Source of the DNA: Rhizobium indicum
GTDB lineage: Bacteria; Pseudomonadota; Alphaproteobacteria; Rhizobiales; Rhizobiaceae
Direction: 5' to 3'
Assembly (NCBI RefSeq): GCF_005862305.2
Contig: NZ_CP054021.1
Coordinates: 3,571,001-3,635,000 of the forward strand
DNA: 64,000 nt
The translations under genes and the position numbers were made by a program. Below, piece by piece: positions 16,458 to 26,959 of this stretch (positions are counted from its first letter, which is position 1; every line of letters starts with the position of its first letter). The notes below the pieces were generated by a model. The model saw only the letters and a program-made list of their open reading frames with translations, was not told the DNA's origin and made no database searches.

Positions 16458-17321
16458 TTATTTCGCCCTTCCGGCAAGGCCGCGCGGGAAGACGCAGATG
16501 ATTGCGATCACGGCGAGATAGAAGAAGAATTCGCCGAATTCCGGCATCAGATACCGTCCTGTCGTATCGATCGCGCCCAGCAGCAGACAGGCGATCAGCG
16601 CGCCTGGAATGGAGCCCGCGCCGCCGACGGAGACGACGACCAGGAAGGTCACCATGTAGCGCAGCGCGTAATAGGGTTCGACGGGCAGGAGTTCGGCGCC
16701 GACCACGCCGCCAAAGGCGGCGAGCCCGACGGCAACGGCAAAACTCACCGCATAGATGATCTCGGTGCGCACACCGAGTGCGGCAGCCATCGCCGCATCA
16801 TCGACGGAGGCACGCAGCTTGACGCCGAAGCTCGTCCTGTCGATCGCAAACCAGAGGGCGAGCGCCACGGCGAGGCCGCAGAGGATGACGAAAAGCCGGT
16901 GAACGGGAATGGTGCGGAAGCCGAGATCGGCCGATCCTTGCAGCGCACCGGCAAGCGGGATGGTCTTCAGCGTCGGCCCCATGACATAATTGGCGATGCC
17001 GATGACGCAGAAGGTGATGCCGATGGTCATCAGCACCTGCGTCAGTTCCGGCGCGCCATAGATCCGGCGGTAGAGAAAACGCTCGATCGGAATAGCGATG
17101 ATGATGGTGATGACAACGGCGGCGATGACCGCCGCGGCATAACCGAGGCCAAGATCGCGTGCGACATAGGAAGCGATATAGCCGCCGATCATTGCGAAGG
17201 CGCCATGGGCGAGGTTGACGACGCGCATCAGCCCCATGGTCACCGAAAGGCCGATCGAGATCACGAACAGCACCATGCCGTAGGCAAGGGCGTCGACGGC
17301 TATGCTGAAAACTGTCTGCAT
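16458..17321 (-). CDS. LivH-type ABC transporter permease
   Basis: This 287-aa hydrophobic protein has the LivH hallmarks GLMRVVNLAHGAFAMIGGY near the N-terminus and FGVKLRASVDDAAMAAALGV in the coupling loop. The start MQTVFSIAVDALAYG at 17321 is chosen because the membrane region begins directly and AAGG lies about 8 nt upstream; ATG 17378 would add 19 polar residues. It lies 75 bp downstream of the binding-protein gene and directly before LivM. Confidence 0.93.
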   Translation of the reverse strand: MQTVFSIAVDALAYGMVLFVISIGLSVTMGLMRVVNLAHGAFAMIGGYIASYVARDLGLGYAAAVIAAVVITIIIAIPIERFLYRRIYGAPELTQVLMTIGITFCVIGIANYVMGPTLKTIPLAGALQGSADLGFRTIPVHRLFVILCGLAVALALWFAIDRTSFGVKLRASVDDAAMAAALGVRTEIIYAVSFAVAVGLAAFGGVVGAELLPVEPYYALRYMVTFLVVVSVGGAGSIPGALIACLLLGAIDTTGRYLMPEFGEFFFYLAVIAIICVFPRGLAGRAK

Positions 17322-17396
17322 GGAAATACCTTGCTTCCAAGCGGCGGGCTCGGCCTGATCGCAGGCCAAGTCCGTCACCTGTCTTGACGCTCGATG

Positions 17397-18569
17397 TTAC
17401 TTGACGGCCGCCAGGCCCGGATCGCCCTGCTTCTCGAAGGTCTGGACCTCCTTGTTAATGTAGGTCCCGTCATCTGCCTTGGTGACTTCGCGCAGATAGA
17501 TGTTCTGCGTGATGTGACGGCTTTCCGGATCGATCGAAACCGGGCCGCGCGGGCTGGTCCAGGCAAGGCCCTTGACCGCATCGACGGCCTTTTCAGCATC
17601 CTGCTTGCCGCCCGTCGCCTCGATCATCTTGTAGATGACATACATACCGTCATAGGCGCTGACCGCGGGGAAGGAGAGTTCGGCCTTGTTGCCGATCGCC
17701 TTGGTCGCCGCCTCGACGAAAGCCTTGTTCTCCGGAGAATCGTGCGACACGGCATAGTGGAAGGTCGTCTGGATGCCGAGTGCGGCATCGCCGAGCGCCG
17801 GCAGATCGGATTCCTGCGTCAGGTCACCCGGCGCGAAGAACTTGATGCCGGCAGCCCTCAGGCCATTGTCGTTGTAAGCCTTGACGAAGCCGAGCGTCGT
17901 CGGGCCGGAGGGCAGGAAGGCGAACACGCCCTCAGCGCCAGAATCCCTGATGCGCTGCATGATCGGGCTGAAGTCGTTGGTCGCAAGCGGCATGCGGATC
18001 GCCTCGACCACCTGGCCGCCGGCCTTTTCGAAGCCGGCCTTGAAAGCGTTCTCGGCATCGATGCCGGGGCCGTAATCGCTGACGACGGAAATCACCTTCT
18101 TGACGCCGGCGTCGAAGGCGACCTTGGCGATCGGCGTCGAGGTCTGCCAGGTGGTAAACGAGGTGCGGACGACGAGCGGGCTCTTGGTGACGATCGCCGA
18201 GGTGGCAGCGTTCATGATGACCATCGGCACATTGCCCTGCTTCAGGATCGGCGTCACAGCCATGGCATCGGGGGTGAAATAGAAGCCGGCCAGATACTGG
18301 ACCTTCTCCTTGACAATGAGTTCCTGCGCAAGCGCCTTGGATTGGGCGGGATCTGCCTGCGGCACATCGCGATAGACGATCTCGACCGTATCGTTGCCGA
18401 CCTTGTTGCCGTTGACCGCCATATAGGCATCGATGCCGGCCTTGAAGTTCTTGCCTTGGAGCGCGAACGGACCGGAGAACGGCCCGATGACCCCGACTTT
18501 GATGGTGTCGGCATAGGCGCTCGTGCCCATGGCGACTGCCGCAATGGCGGCCAGAAATAGTTTCTTCAT
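17397..18569 (-). CDS. Periplasmic substrate-binding protein of the Liv-type importer
   Basis: The 390-aa protein has a signal peptide (MKKLFLAAIAAVAMGTSAYA, cleavage before D-T-I-K). The mature part, beginning IKVGVIGPFSGPFALQG, is a type I periplasmic binding fold of the leucine/amide/aromatic group. It would capture the substrate and deliver it to the LivHM pore. It is the first gene of the operon and is read away from pobA. Relatives in this family bind aromatic acids, and HbaEFGH-type transporters of Rhodopseudomonas are proposed for 4-hydroxybenzoate. Adjacency to pobA suggests the same here, though sequence alone cannot fix the ligand. GGGAGAGAGAGA lies upstream of the ATG at 18569. 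Confidence 0.92.
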   Translation of the reverse strand: MKKLFLAAIAAVAMGTSAYADTIKVGVIGPFSGPFALQGKNFKAGIDAYMAVNGNKVGNDTVEIVYRDVPQADPAQSKALAQELIVKEKVQYLAGFYFTPDAMAVTPILKQGNVPMVIMNAATSAIVTKSPLVVRTSFTTWQTSTPIAKVAFDAGVKKVISVVSDYGPGIDAENAFKAGFEKAGGQVVEAIRMPLATNDFSPIMQRIRDSGAEGVFAFLPSGPTTLGFVKAYNDNGLRAAGIKFFAPGDLTQESDLPALGDAALGIQTTFHYAVSHDSPENKAFVEAATKAIGNKAELSFPAVSAYDGMYVIYKMIEATGGKQDAEKAVDAVKGLAWTSPRGPVSIDPESRHITQNIYLREVTKADDGTYINKEVQTFEKQGDPGLAAVK

Positions 18570-18680
18570 TCTCTCTCTCCCTTTTGGGCGCACTCCAGCG
18601 CCGTATTCGCTAGCCGCTAGAAATTTAGCGCTAACCTGTCATGCGAAATGGTGATGTAAAGTGAAATAAGTACTGCAATC

Positions 18681-18698
18681 CATAACTGTACAATTATG
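18681..18698. promoter_or_regulatory. 18-bp near-palindrome, candidate operator
   Basis: CATAACTGTACAATTATG pairs 8 of 9 positions about its centre. It lies 112 bp upstream of the binding-protein start, in the 209-bp gap behind pobA. It could control the importer operon. The regulator is unknown. Confidence 0.4.
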
Positions 18699-18778
18699 AT
18701 TGTGTTTCGAAGAGCGGAACTATCGACGGCCGGTTCTACGGTCGAATTCTGGTCCATGGCCCACCTCAGACAACCCTA

Positions 18779-20026
<1,248 letters not shown>

Positions 20027-20078
20027 CTAAAAATTGCACTAATCGAACATTGGTGCCGGAGAAGCCCCACGGAGCCCC

Positions 20079-20969
20079 ATGAGCAGACAGGTCCCTACCT
20101 ATGAACTCTACGGCGAAAAGACCGGGCGAGAACCGGATTTTTGGGTGCATTGCGAAACAATTCGCTCTCGCAGCAGCTTGCATCAATGGGAGATTCGCCC
20201 GCACCGCCACGAGAGTTTCTTTCAGATATTGTACATCGAAAGCGGTTCGGGCGATGCGATCTTCGGCGAAAAGAGCCATGCCATCCGTCCGCCGGCCATC
20301 ATCACCGTGCCGCCCGTGCTCGATCATGGCTTTCGTTTTTCACGCGATATCGACGGCCTGGTGATCACCCTGTTGAGATCCCATCTCAGCCATCCGCTCG
20401 GTGATCGAAGCCAGCTCGGCGAATGGCTGGCGGCGCCGCATCTGACGCCGCTCGATCCCGATAATGCCGAGGCAGCCTATGTCATGCAGACGTTGAAGCG
20501 GCTGGGCGACGAATTCGAAAACCGCCGCAGCGGCCGCAACGAGGCGTTGGCCGCCTATGTCGCCCTGGCACTGCGGCTGACGGCGAGGATTTCTCATGAA
20601 GGGAATACGCGCGAGCTTCCGCCCAACGAGAACGAGCGGCGAATGGAAATGCTGAGCGAGCTCATTCAGCAACATTTTCGATCACACAAGCCCGCGTCCT
20701 TCTACGCCAGAGAGCTTGGGCTTTCCCCGACTCATCTCACCCGCATCGTCCGGTCGATGACCGGCAACACTCCCCACGAACTGATCGCCGGTAAACTCGT
20801 CGAAGAGGCGAAACGCCAGCTGGTTTTTACGCTGGGCAGCGTTCAGGAGATCGGATTTCGGCTCGGCTTTGCCGACCCCGCCTATTTCTCGCGCTTCTTC
20901 GTTAAATACACCGGAGAAACGCCGCGGGTCTGGCGCATGAAGGAGAAGGTTCGGCTTGAAGGTGTATAG
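20079..20969 (+). CDS. pobR: AraC-family transcription regulator, probably the pobA activator
   Basis: This 296-aa protein has an N-terminal cupin-like sensing domain (HQWEIRPHRHESFFQILYIESGSG) and a C-terminal AraC/XylS double helix-turn-helix (about residues 195-290, with FYARELGLSPTHLTRIVRSMTGNTPHELIAGKLVEEAKRQL and GFADPAYFSRFFVKYTGETPR). PobR of Agrobacterium and relatives is of this family and activates pobA in response to 4-hydroxybenzoate. The 127-bp space to pobA would hold both promoters and its binding site. GGAG lies 4-5 nt before the ATG. The pobR name rests on family and position. Confidence 0.85.
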   Translation: MSRQVPTYELYGEKTGREPDFWVHCETIRSRSSLHQWEIRPHRHESFFQILYIESGSGDAIFGEKSHAIRPPAIITVPPVLDHGFRFSRDIDGLVITLLRSHLSHPLGDRSQLGEWLAAPHLTPLDPDNAEAAYVMQTLKRLGDEFENRRSGRNEALAAYVALALRLTARISHEGNTRELPPNENERRMEMLSELIQQHFRSHKPASFYARELGLSPTHLTRIVRSMTGNTPHELIAGKLVEEAKRQLVFTLGSVQEIGFRLGFADPAYFSRFFVKYTGETPRVWRMKEKVRLEGV

Positions 20970-21002
20970 GCCACCCGCAAGGGTTGTGGGCGCGCAACTG
21001 CC

Positions 21003-21188
21003 CTACCAGGCTTCGACGCCCTCTTCCGTGTTGCGGGTGCGTTCGCCTGCGCGGGTCTCGTATGCGTCTCGTTGCTCAGCTGATTTGACGGCATCGTCTG
21101 AGCCATCGCGCTGGGCTTCGGGCGTCATGTAGAAGGCGAGCGCCTTTTCCAGCCGGGCGGCGGTAAGCGTGGCAGCGAAACTTTTCAT
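21003..21188 (-). CDS. Small hypothetical protein (61 aa)
   Basis: A hydrophilic 61-aa protein, MKSFAATLTAARLEKALAFY..., is rich in Glu, Arg and Ala, without a membrane segment. GAGGAAACGAC precedes the ATG at 21188. The frame remains open upstream to 21440 and overlaps the end of the phosphoketolase gene. A stretch before the ATG (GALFLEGRIVGYVSQASF) also reads like protein, so a longer form cannot be excluded. It lies downstream of and on the same strand as the phosphoketolase gene. Function unknown. Confidence 0.5.
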   Translation of the reverse strand: MKSFAATLTAARLEKALAFYMTPEAQRDGSDDAVKSAEQRDAYETRAGERTRNTEEGVEAW

Positions 21189-21360
21189 GTCGTTTCCTCG
21201 GTCGACGGCCTTGAAGCTTGCTTGAGACACATAGCCTACGATGCGGCCTTCCAGGAACAGCGCGCCGATGGTTTTCACCAACTTTAGACTTTGCTTGACG
21301 ATCGCTTCTACCGGATGATCTCCGCCGACCAGTTCCGTGCGATTCCGTTTGGTTTTCGCC

Positions 21361-23745
21361 TCACGCCGCCGGCCACGTCCAGTTTCGGACCTCCGGGATG
21401 TCCTCGCCATATTCACGGACATAGTCGTGATGCTCGGCAAGCTTGCCGCGGAAGGCGGCGAGCGCTTTGCCTGCTTTTTCCTTCAGGCCGGGTACACGCT
21501 CGATCGCTTCGATGGCGAGGTGGAAACGGTCGAGTTCGTTGAGGACGGTCATGTCGAAGGGTGTGGTCGTCGTGCCTTCCTCAATGAAGCCGCGGACGTG
21601 GATGTTGCGGTGGTTGGTGCGTTTATAGGTCAGGCGGTGAATGAGATAGGGATAGCCGTGATAGGCGAAAATGACAGGCTTGTCGGCGGTGAAGATCGCG
21701 TCGAAGGCCTGGTCGGTCAGGCCGTGCGGATGCTGATCCCTGGATTGCAGTGCCAGGAGATCGACGACGTTGACGGTGCGGATCTTCAGCTCGGGAATGG
21801 CCTTACGCAGAAGATCGACCGCTGCAAGCGTTTCCATGGTCGGCACGTCGCCGGCGCAGGCCATGACGAGATCAGGCAGGATGGTGTCGTCCTCGTTACT
21901 CGCCCAGTGCCAGATGCCGATGCCGGCCTCGCAATGTTTCACGGCCTCATCCATCGATAGCCATTGCGGCTCCGGTTGCTTGCCGGCGACGATGACATTG
22001 ATGCGGTCATAGGTGCGCAGGCAATGGTCGCCGACCCAGAGCAGGGTGTTGGCATCCGGCGGCAGGTAGATGCGGACGATATCGGCCTTCTTATTGGCGA
22101 CGAGATCGACGAAGCCGGGATCCTGATGGCTGAAGCCATTGTGGTCCTGACGCCAGACGTGAGAGGTCAGCAGGTAATTCAGCGACGAGATCGGCTTTCT
22201 CCACTCGAGTTCCCGCGTCACCTTCAGCCATTTGGCGTGCTGGTTGAACATGGAATCGATGATGTGGATGAAGGCCTCGTAGCAGGAGAACAGGCCGTGG
22301 CGGCCAGTCAGCAGGTAGCCTTCCAGCCAGCCCTGGCAGAGATGTTCGCTCAGCACCTCCATGACACGTCCATCCCGAGACAAGTGGACGTCGTAGGGTT
22401 CGATACCCTCCATCCAGACACGGTCGGTGACTTCGAAGACGCTGCCGAGACGGTTCGATTCTGTCTCGTCAGGGCCGAAGATACGGAAGTTGGCAGCCTT
22501 CGCGTTGCGCTTCATCGTGTCGCGCAGATAATGGCCGAGGATTTCCGTCGATTGCACCATGGCGCTGCCGCGCTTGCCGATATCGACCGCATAGTCGCGA
22601 ATATCGGGAACATCGAGTTCCATGCGCAGCAAACCGCCATTGGCATGCGGATTGGCGCCCATGCGGCGCTCGCCGACAGGGGCTAGCGCCCGCAGCTCGG
22701 GTTTCAGCCGGCCGTCGCTGCCGAACAGGTCTTTCGGGTCATAGCCGCGCATCCAGTCCTCGAGGATCTTGCGATGCCCTTCATTCTCGCGGCAATTGGA
22801 GACCGGCACCTGGTGGGCGCGCCAGAAGCCTTCGACTTTCTTGCCGTCGACTTCCTTCGGTCCTGTCCAGCCCTTCGGGCTGCGCAGCACGATCATCGGC
22901 CAGCGCGGGCAGGTATCGGGCGCCTTGCCATTACGAGCTTCCTCCTGGATTTCGCGAATGCGATCGAAGACCCTGTCGAAGGTTGCGGCCATCTGCCGGT
23001 GCATGTCGCGCGGCTCGTGGCCCTCGACGAAGAAAGGTTCGTAGCCGTAGCCTTCGAAGAGGCTCTGCAAATCCTCGCGACTGGCGCGGCCAAGAATGGT
23101 CGGATTGGCGATCTTGTAGCCGTTCAGATGCAGGATCGGCAGCACGGCGCCGTCGCGGGTGGGATTGAGGAATTTGTTGGAATGCCAGCTCGCAGCCAGT
23201 GGCCCGGTTTCGGCTTCGCCGTCGCCGATGACGCAGGCGACGATCAGATCGGGATTGTCGAAGGCGGCGCCATAGGCATGGACGAGGGCGTAACCGAGTT
23301 CGCCGCCCTCGTGGATCGAGCCCGGCGTTTCGGGTGCCGCGTGGCTCGGAATGCCGCCGGGGAAGGAGAATTGTCGGAAAAGCTTGCGCATGCCTTCGGC
23401 ATCCTCGGAGATATCGGGATAGATCTCGCTGTAGATGCCTTCGAGATAGGTGTTGGCGACCATGCCCGGCCCGCCATGGCCGGGGCCGCACATGTAGATG
23501 ATATCGAGGTCGCGAGCGCGGATGAGACGGTTCAGATGCGCATAGATGAAGTTGAGGCCGGGTGTCGTGCCCCAATGGCCGAGCAGGCGGGGTTTGATGT
23601 GCTCTGGTTTCAGCGGCTCGCGCAGCAGCGGATTGGCCAGCAGATAGATCTGGCCGATGGAGAGATAATTGGCGGCGCGCCAATAGCGGTCGATCAGGGT
23701 GAGTTCGGCATCGTTAAGGGCGGCGGTCGAGACATGCTTTTCCAT
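21361..23745 (-). CDS. xfp: Xylulose-5-phosphate/fructose-6-phosphate phosphoketolase
   Basis: This 794-aa thiamine-diphosphate enzyme cleaves xylulose-5-phosphate (or fructose-6-phosphate) with phosphate to acetyl phosphate and glyceraldehyde-3-phosphate (or erythrose-4-phosphate). Phosphoketolase signatures are visible: [53 protein letters not shown], the ThDP-binding [22 protein letters not shown] and [22 protein letters not shown] 23745 has GGGAGA 6-7 nt upstream; a longer frame to 23802 lacks support. Acetate kinase lies 71 bp upstream on the same strand and would use the acetyl phosphate to make ATP. Confidence 0.96.
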   Translation of the reverse strand: MEKHVSTAALNDAELTLIDRYWRAANYLSIGQIYLLANPLLREPLKPEHIKPRLLGHWGTTPGLNFIYAHLNRLIRARDLDIIYMCGPGHGGPGMVANTYLEGIYSEIYPDISEDAEGMRKLFRQFSFPGGIPSHAAPETPGSIHEGGELGYALVHAYGAAFDNPDLIVACVIGDGEAETGPLAASWHSNKFLNPTRDGAVLPILHLNGYKIANPTILGRASREDLQSLFEGYGYEPFFVEGHEPRDMHRQMAATFDRVFDRIREIQEEARNGKAPDTCPRWPMIVLRSPKGWTGPKEVDGKKVEGFWRAHQVPVSNCRENEGHRKILEDWMRGYDPKDLFGSDGRLKPELRALAPVGERRMGANPHANGGLLRMELDVPDIRDYAVDIGKRGSAMVQSTEILGHYLRDTMKRNAKAANFRIFGPDETESNRLGSVFEVTDRVWMEGIEPYDVHLSRDGRVMEVLSEHLCQGWLEGYLLTGRHGLFSCYEAFIHIIDSMFNQHAKWLKVTRELEWRKPISSLNYLLTSHVWRQDHNGFSHQDPGFVDLVANKKADIVRIYLPPDANTLLWVGDHCLRTYDRINVIVAGKQPEPQWLSMDEAVKHCEAGIGIWHWASNEDDTILPDLVMACAGDVPTMETLAAVDLLRKAIPELKIRTVNVVDLLALQSRDQHPHGLTDQAFDAIFTADKPVIFAYHGYPYLIHRLTYKRTNHRNIHVRGFIEEGTTTTPFDMTVLNELDRFHLAIEAIERVPGLKEKAGKALAAFRGKLAEHHDYVREYGEDIPEVRNWTWPAA

Positions 23746-23816
23746 GGGTTTCTCCCGTTCGAAAACGTCTTCAACGTCAATTCTACCGGCTGCTGCCGGC
23801 AAGCTGTTGATCTGGA

Positions 23817-24995
23817 TCAGCCACTGCCAAGAACGGACAGCGCCTCCTCGGCGATGATCTGCTCCTCATCGGTGGCGATGACATGGGCGGCGATGCGGCT
23901 TTCCCTGGTGCTGATCGTAAAGTCATTGGCAGCATTGACCTTTTCGTCGATTGCAAAGCCAAGCCAGCATAGCCGTTTAGCCACGCCTGCGCGGATCTCC
24001 GGCTGATGCTCGCCGATGCCGGCGGTGAAGACGATGGCGTCAAGGCCACCAAGCGTCGCCGCCATGCGGCCGATTTCGCCGGCAACGCGCAGGGTGAAGA
24101 GGTCGATCGCCTGGCGCGCCTCCGGCCGTCCGTCCTTCAGCAGGTCGCGCGTATCGGCGCTGATGCCGGAGACGCCGAGCAGGCCGCAACGGTGATAGAG
24201 CAAGTCCTCGATCTCCTCGAAGGATTGTTTCCTCTGACGGGCCAGATGCAGGATGATGCCGGGATCGAGCCAGCCCGGGCGCGTCGCCATCGGGATGCCG
24301 TCGAGCGTCGAAAAGCCCATGCTGCAATCGCGGCTGATGCCGTCATCCAGCGCACAGAGGCTGGCGCCGCTGCCGAGATGGGCGACAACCACCTTTGCCG
24401 TGCGCGGCGCCTTGCGGCGAAGCTCTCCGGCGATGAATTTATAGGACAGGCCGTGGAAGCCGTAGCGCTTGATGCCCTCGTCATGCAGCGCGCGGGGAAT
24501 GGCGAAGCGGCGAACGAGATCGTCCTGCGTGGCGTGAAAAGCCGTGTCGAAGGAGGCCGTCTGGGCAAGATGCGGTTTCAGATGCCGGAGGGCGCGGATG
24601 AAACGCAGCGCCTGCGGCTGGTGCAGGGGCGCAAGCGGGGTCAGCGCATCGACGGCATCGATTGCGGCGGCGTCGAGGGCGATCGGCCTGGTGAAGCGGT
24701 CGCCGCCATGGACGACACGGTGGCCGGCAGCACGCGTCGCTGTCATGTCGAAGTGATCGGCGAGACGCGCGAAGGTCTCATCGATGACGCCGTGCAGGTC
24801 TTCCGTCACCTCGGCCTTCAACGGCATCTCGACTATCTGCAGCCCTTTCGTCAGGCCGAGCGACAGCGGTTCGGCGCGGAAATCGATCACGCCCTTGCCG
24901 ATGCGTCGTGCCTCGGCGCCATCTATCGCGAAGATGCCGATCTTAACGGTCGAAGAACCGGTGTTGAAGGTCAGCAGCAGGTCGGTCGATGACAT
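23817..24995 (-). CDS. ackA: Acetate kinase
   Basis: AckA transfers the phosphoryl group of acetyl phosphate to ADP, giving acetate and ATP. The 392-aa acetokinase-family protein begins [19 protein letters not shown], a variant of the N-x-G-S-S-S-x-K phosphate motif. [35 protein letters not shown] and DTRDLL match the family. It precedes xfp in a two-gene phosphoketolase/acetate kinase unit, a pairing seen in many bacteria as a carbon-sparing bypass of lower glycolysis. The upstream GGAG is rather far (about 13 nt) from the ATG. Confidence 0.94.
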   Translation of the reverse strand: MSSTDLLLTFNTGSSTVKIGIFAIDGAEARRIGKGVIDFRAEPLSLGLTKGLQIVEMPLKAEVTEDLHGVIDETFARLADHFDMTATRAAGHRVVHGGDRFTRPIALDAAAIDAVDALTPLAPLHQPQALRFIRALRHLKPHLAQTASFDTAFHATQDDLVRRFAIPRALHDEGIKRYGFHGLSYKFIAGELRRKAPRTAKVVVAHLGSGASLCALDDGISRDCSMGFSTLDGIPMATRPGWLDPGIILHLARQRKQSFEEIEDLLYHRCGLLGVSGISADTRDLLKDGRPEARQAIDLFTLRVAGEIGRMAATLGGLDAIVFTAGIGEHQPEIRAGVAKRLCWLGFAIDEKVNAANDFTISTRESRIAAHVIATDEEQIIAEEALSVLGSG

Positions 24996-25286
24996 GTCGT
25001 CTAAGACTCCGCGCGGGTGTGAGATGACCGAACTTAGCGTCGGAGTCCCAGGCGGGAAGGATTTATTCGCTCGGGGCGCGATTTTGTCACTGCGCAGCCA
25101 GTCATCTTGTGCGGCTGGGATTGTGACGCGTCATCCTTCGTGAAGGCGACGGTACCAAGCGCTTCACCGTCAATATCGTCCGACATCAGTGGCTTACGGG
25201 GCGGGCCGGGTGGGGCGTCATGAGAGCTTCACGCTGCGGAATTATTAACAAAAGGCAAATTGCAAAACGGAACAAGGAACTATGCC
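24996..25286. other. Divergent promoter region between ackA and pit
   Basis: These 291 bp carry no gene and must hold the promoters of the ackA-xfp unit and of pit. A perfect 10-bp palindrome TGACGCGTCA is at 25124-25133. No convincing Pho box was seen. Confidence 0.5.
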
Positions 25287-26888
25287 ATGGCCGATATTGC
25301 CCCCAGCCAGGTTCATAGCGACGCTTCCCACCCGCTCCACAGTTCGAATTCGGCCAGCAAGTGGTTCTTGCCGCTGTTTGCGCTCGTTCTGGTTTGTGGC
25401 CTTGGATATGTCGCCTATGCACTCGCCCGCGACCTGACAACCGCAGTCGCCGTTCCCTGGATTCTCCTAGGCCTTGCGCTGCTCATCGCGCTCGGCTTCG
25501 AGTTCGTCAACGGTTTTCATGATACGGCCAATGCCGTCGCCACCGTCATCTACACCCGTTCCATGCCGGCGGAATTCGCCGTCATCTGGTCCGGCTTCTT
25601 CAACTTCCTCGGCGTGCTGACCTCAAGCGGCGCCGTCGCCTTTGGCATTCTGGCGCTGCTGCCGGTGGAACTGATCCTGCAGGTCGGATCCGGCTCCGGC
25701 CTTGCCATGGTCTTCGCGCTGCTGATTGCCGCGATCGTCTGGAACCTCGGCACCTGGTCTCTCGGCTTGCCGTCGTCGAGCTCGCACACGCTGGTCGGCT
25801 CGATCATCGGCGTCGGCCTCGCCAACCAGTTCCTGGCACCGGCAGGCACCGCGACCAGCGGCGTCGACTGGTCGCAGGCAACCAATATCGGCCTGTCGCT
25901 TTTGATCTCGCCGCTGATCGGCTTCGGCCTTTCCGCTGTTCTTCTGCTGGTCATGAAACTTCTGGTGCGCAACAAGGCGCTCTATGCAGAGCCGAAAGGC
26001 AACCAGCCGCCGCCGCTCTGGATCCGCGCCATCCTGATCTTCACCTGCACCGGCGTCAGCTTCGCCCACGGCTCCAACGACGGCCAGAAGGGCATGGGCC
26101 TCATCATGCTCATTCTGATCGGCCTGGTGCCGACGGCTTTCGCGCTGAACCGCACGCCCGATGTCAACTATCTCGAAGCCTACAAGTCGGCATCGGCCCA
26201 AGTGGAAACCGCGCTCGGCAAATATGTGAAGCCTGGCGTGACGGTCGTGGACTACAAGGCCGAGGTCAGCAACGCCGTCAAGAACAAGACCTGGACGGAT
26301 GCGACGACGCCGGCCCTGCAGCAATATATCCACCAGACAAGTGCCGAAGTCGCCGGCTTCCCGACGCTCGAAGCGGTGCCGACCAATCTCGTCAGCAACG
26401 TCCGCAACGACATCTACCTGATCGGCGAGGCGCTGAAGTTGATCGACAAGCAGAAGCTGCTGCCAATGGATGCCGGCGACCTCAGCGCGGTGACGAACTA
26501 CCACAAGGCGGTCGACAACGCGACGAAGTTCATCCCGCTCTGGGTGAAAGTGGCGGTCGCGATCGCGCTCGGCCTCGGCACGATGGTGGGCTGGAAGCGC
26601 ATCGTCGTCACCGTCGGCGAAAAGATCGGCAAGACGCATCTGACCTATGGTCAGGGCGCGGCAGCTGAAGTCGTGGCGATGGTCACCATCGCTTCGGCCG
26701 ACCATCTCGGCCTGCCGGTCTCGACCACGCATGTGCTGTCGTCAGGCGTTGCCGGCACCATGGCGGCGAACGGTTCCGGCCTGCAATGGTCGACCGTGCG
26801 CAACATGCTGATGGCTTGGGTGCTGACGCTGCCGGCCTCGATCGCGATCGCCTTCGTGCTGTTCGTGATCATGCGCCAGGTTTTTTAA
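25287..26888 (+). CDS. pit: PiT-family low-affinity phosphate transporter
   Basis: This 533-aa inner-membrane protein has about ten to twelve hydrophobic segments. The duplicated PiT signatures are present: GFEFVNGFHDTANAVATVIYT near residue 70 and VSTTHVLSSGVAGTM near the C-terminus, plus SSSHTLVGSIIGVGLAN. A long hydrophilic central loop (about residues 290-400) separates the two halves. It imports phosphate with metal or protons. The start MADIAPSQ at 25287 follows AAGGA by 8 nt; a TTG at 25260 would add nine residues and is less likely. It ends at a hairpin that also serves the convergent GGDEF/EAL gene. Confidence 0.94.
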   Translation: MADIAPSQVHSDASHPLHSSNSASKWFLPLFALVLVCGLGYVAYALARDLTTAVAVPWILLGLALLIALGFEFVNGFHDTANAVATVIYTRSMPAEFAVIWSGFFNFLGVLTSSGAVAFGILALLPVELILQVGSGSGLAMVFALLIAAIVWNLGTWSLGLPSSSSHTLVGSIIGVGLANQFLAPAGTATSGVDWSQATNIGLSLLISPLIGFGLSAVLLLVMKLLVRNKALYAEPKGNQPPPLWIRAILIFTCTGVSFAHGSNDGQKGMGLIMLILIGLVPTAFALNRTPDVNYLEAYKSASAQVETALGKYVKPGVTVVDYKAEVSNAVKNKTWTDATTPALQQYIHQTSAEVAGFPTLEAVPTNLVSNVRNDIYLIGEALKLIDKQKLLPMDAGDLSAVTNYHKAVDNATKFIPLWVKVAVAIALGLGTMVGWKRIVVTVGEKIGKTHLTYGQGAAAEVVAMVTIASADHLGLPVSTTHVLSSGVAGTMAANGSGLQWSTVRNMLMAWVLTLPASIAIAFVLFVIMRQVF

Positions 26889-26892
26889 AGCA

Positions 26893-26931
26893 AATTCCCC
26901 GGCAAAGCGCGAAGCGGTTTTGCCGGGAATT
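26893..26931. terminator. Long hairpin between convergent pit and GGDEF/EAL genes
   Basis: The arms AATTCCCCGGCAAA and TTTTGCCGGGAATT pair over 13 bp with one bulged C and an 11-nt loop. A/T-rich flanks allow termination from both sides. The sequence resembles dispersed rhizobial palindromes. Confidence 0.6.
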
Positions 26932-26959
26932 GCGTCAAAACAAAAGGTAGAGCGTTCCG

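Noticed and set aside
25124..25133. TGACGCGTCA palindrome as a Pho or other operator for pit
   Set aside because: A 10-bp palindrome is expected by chance in a window this size and it does not resemble a Pho box.
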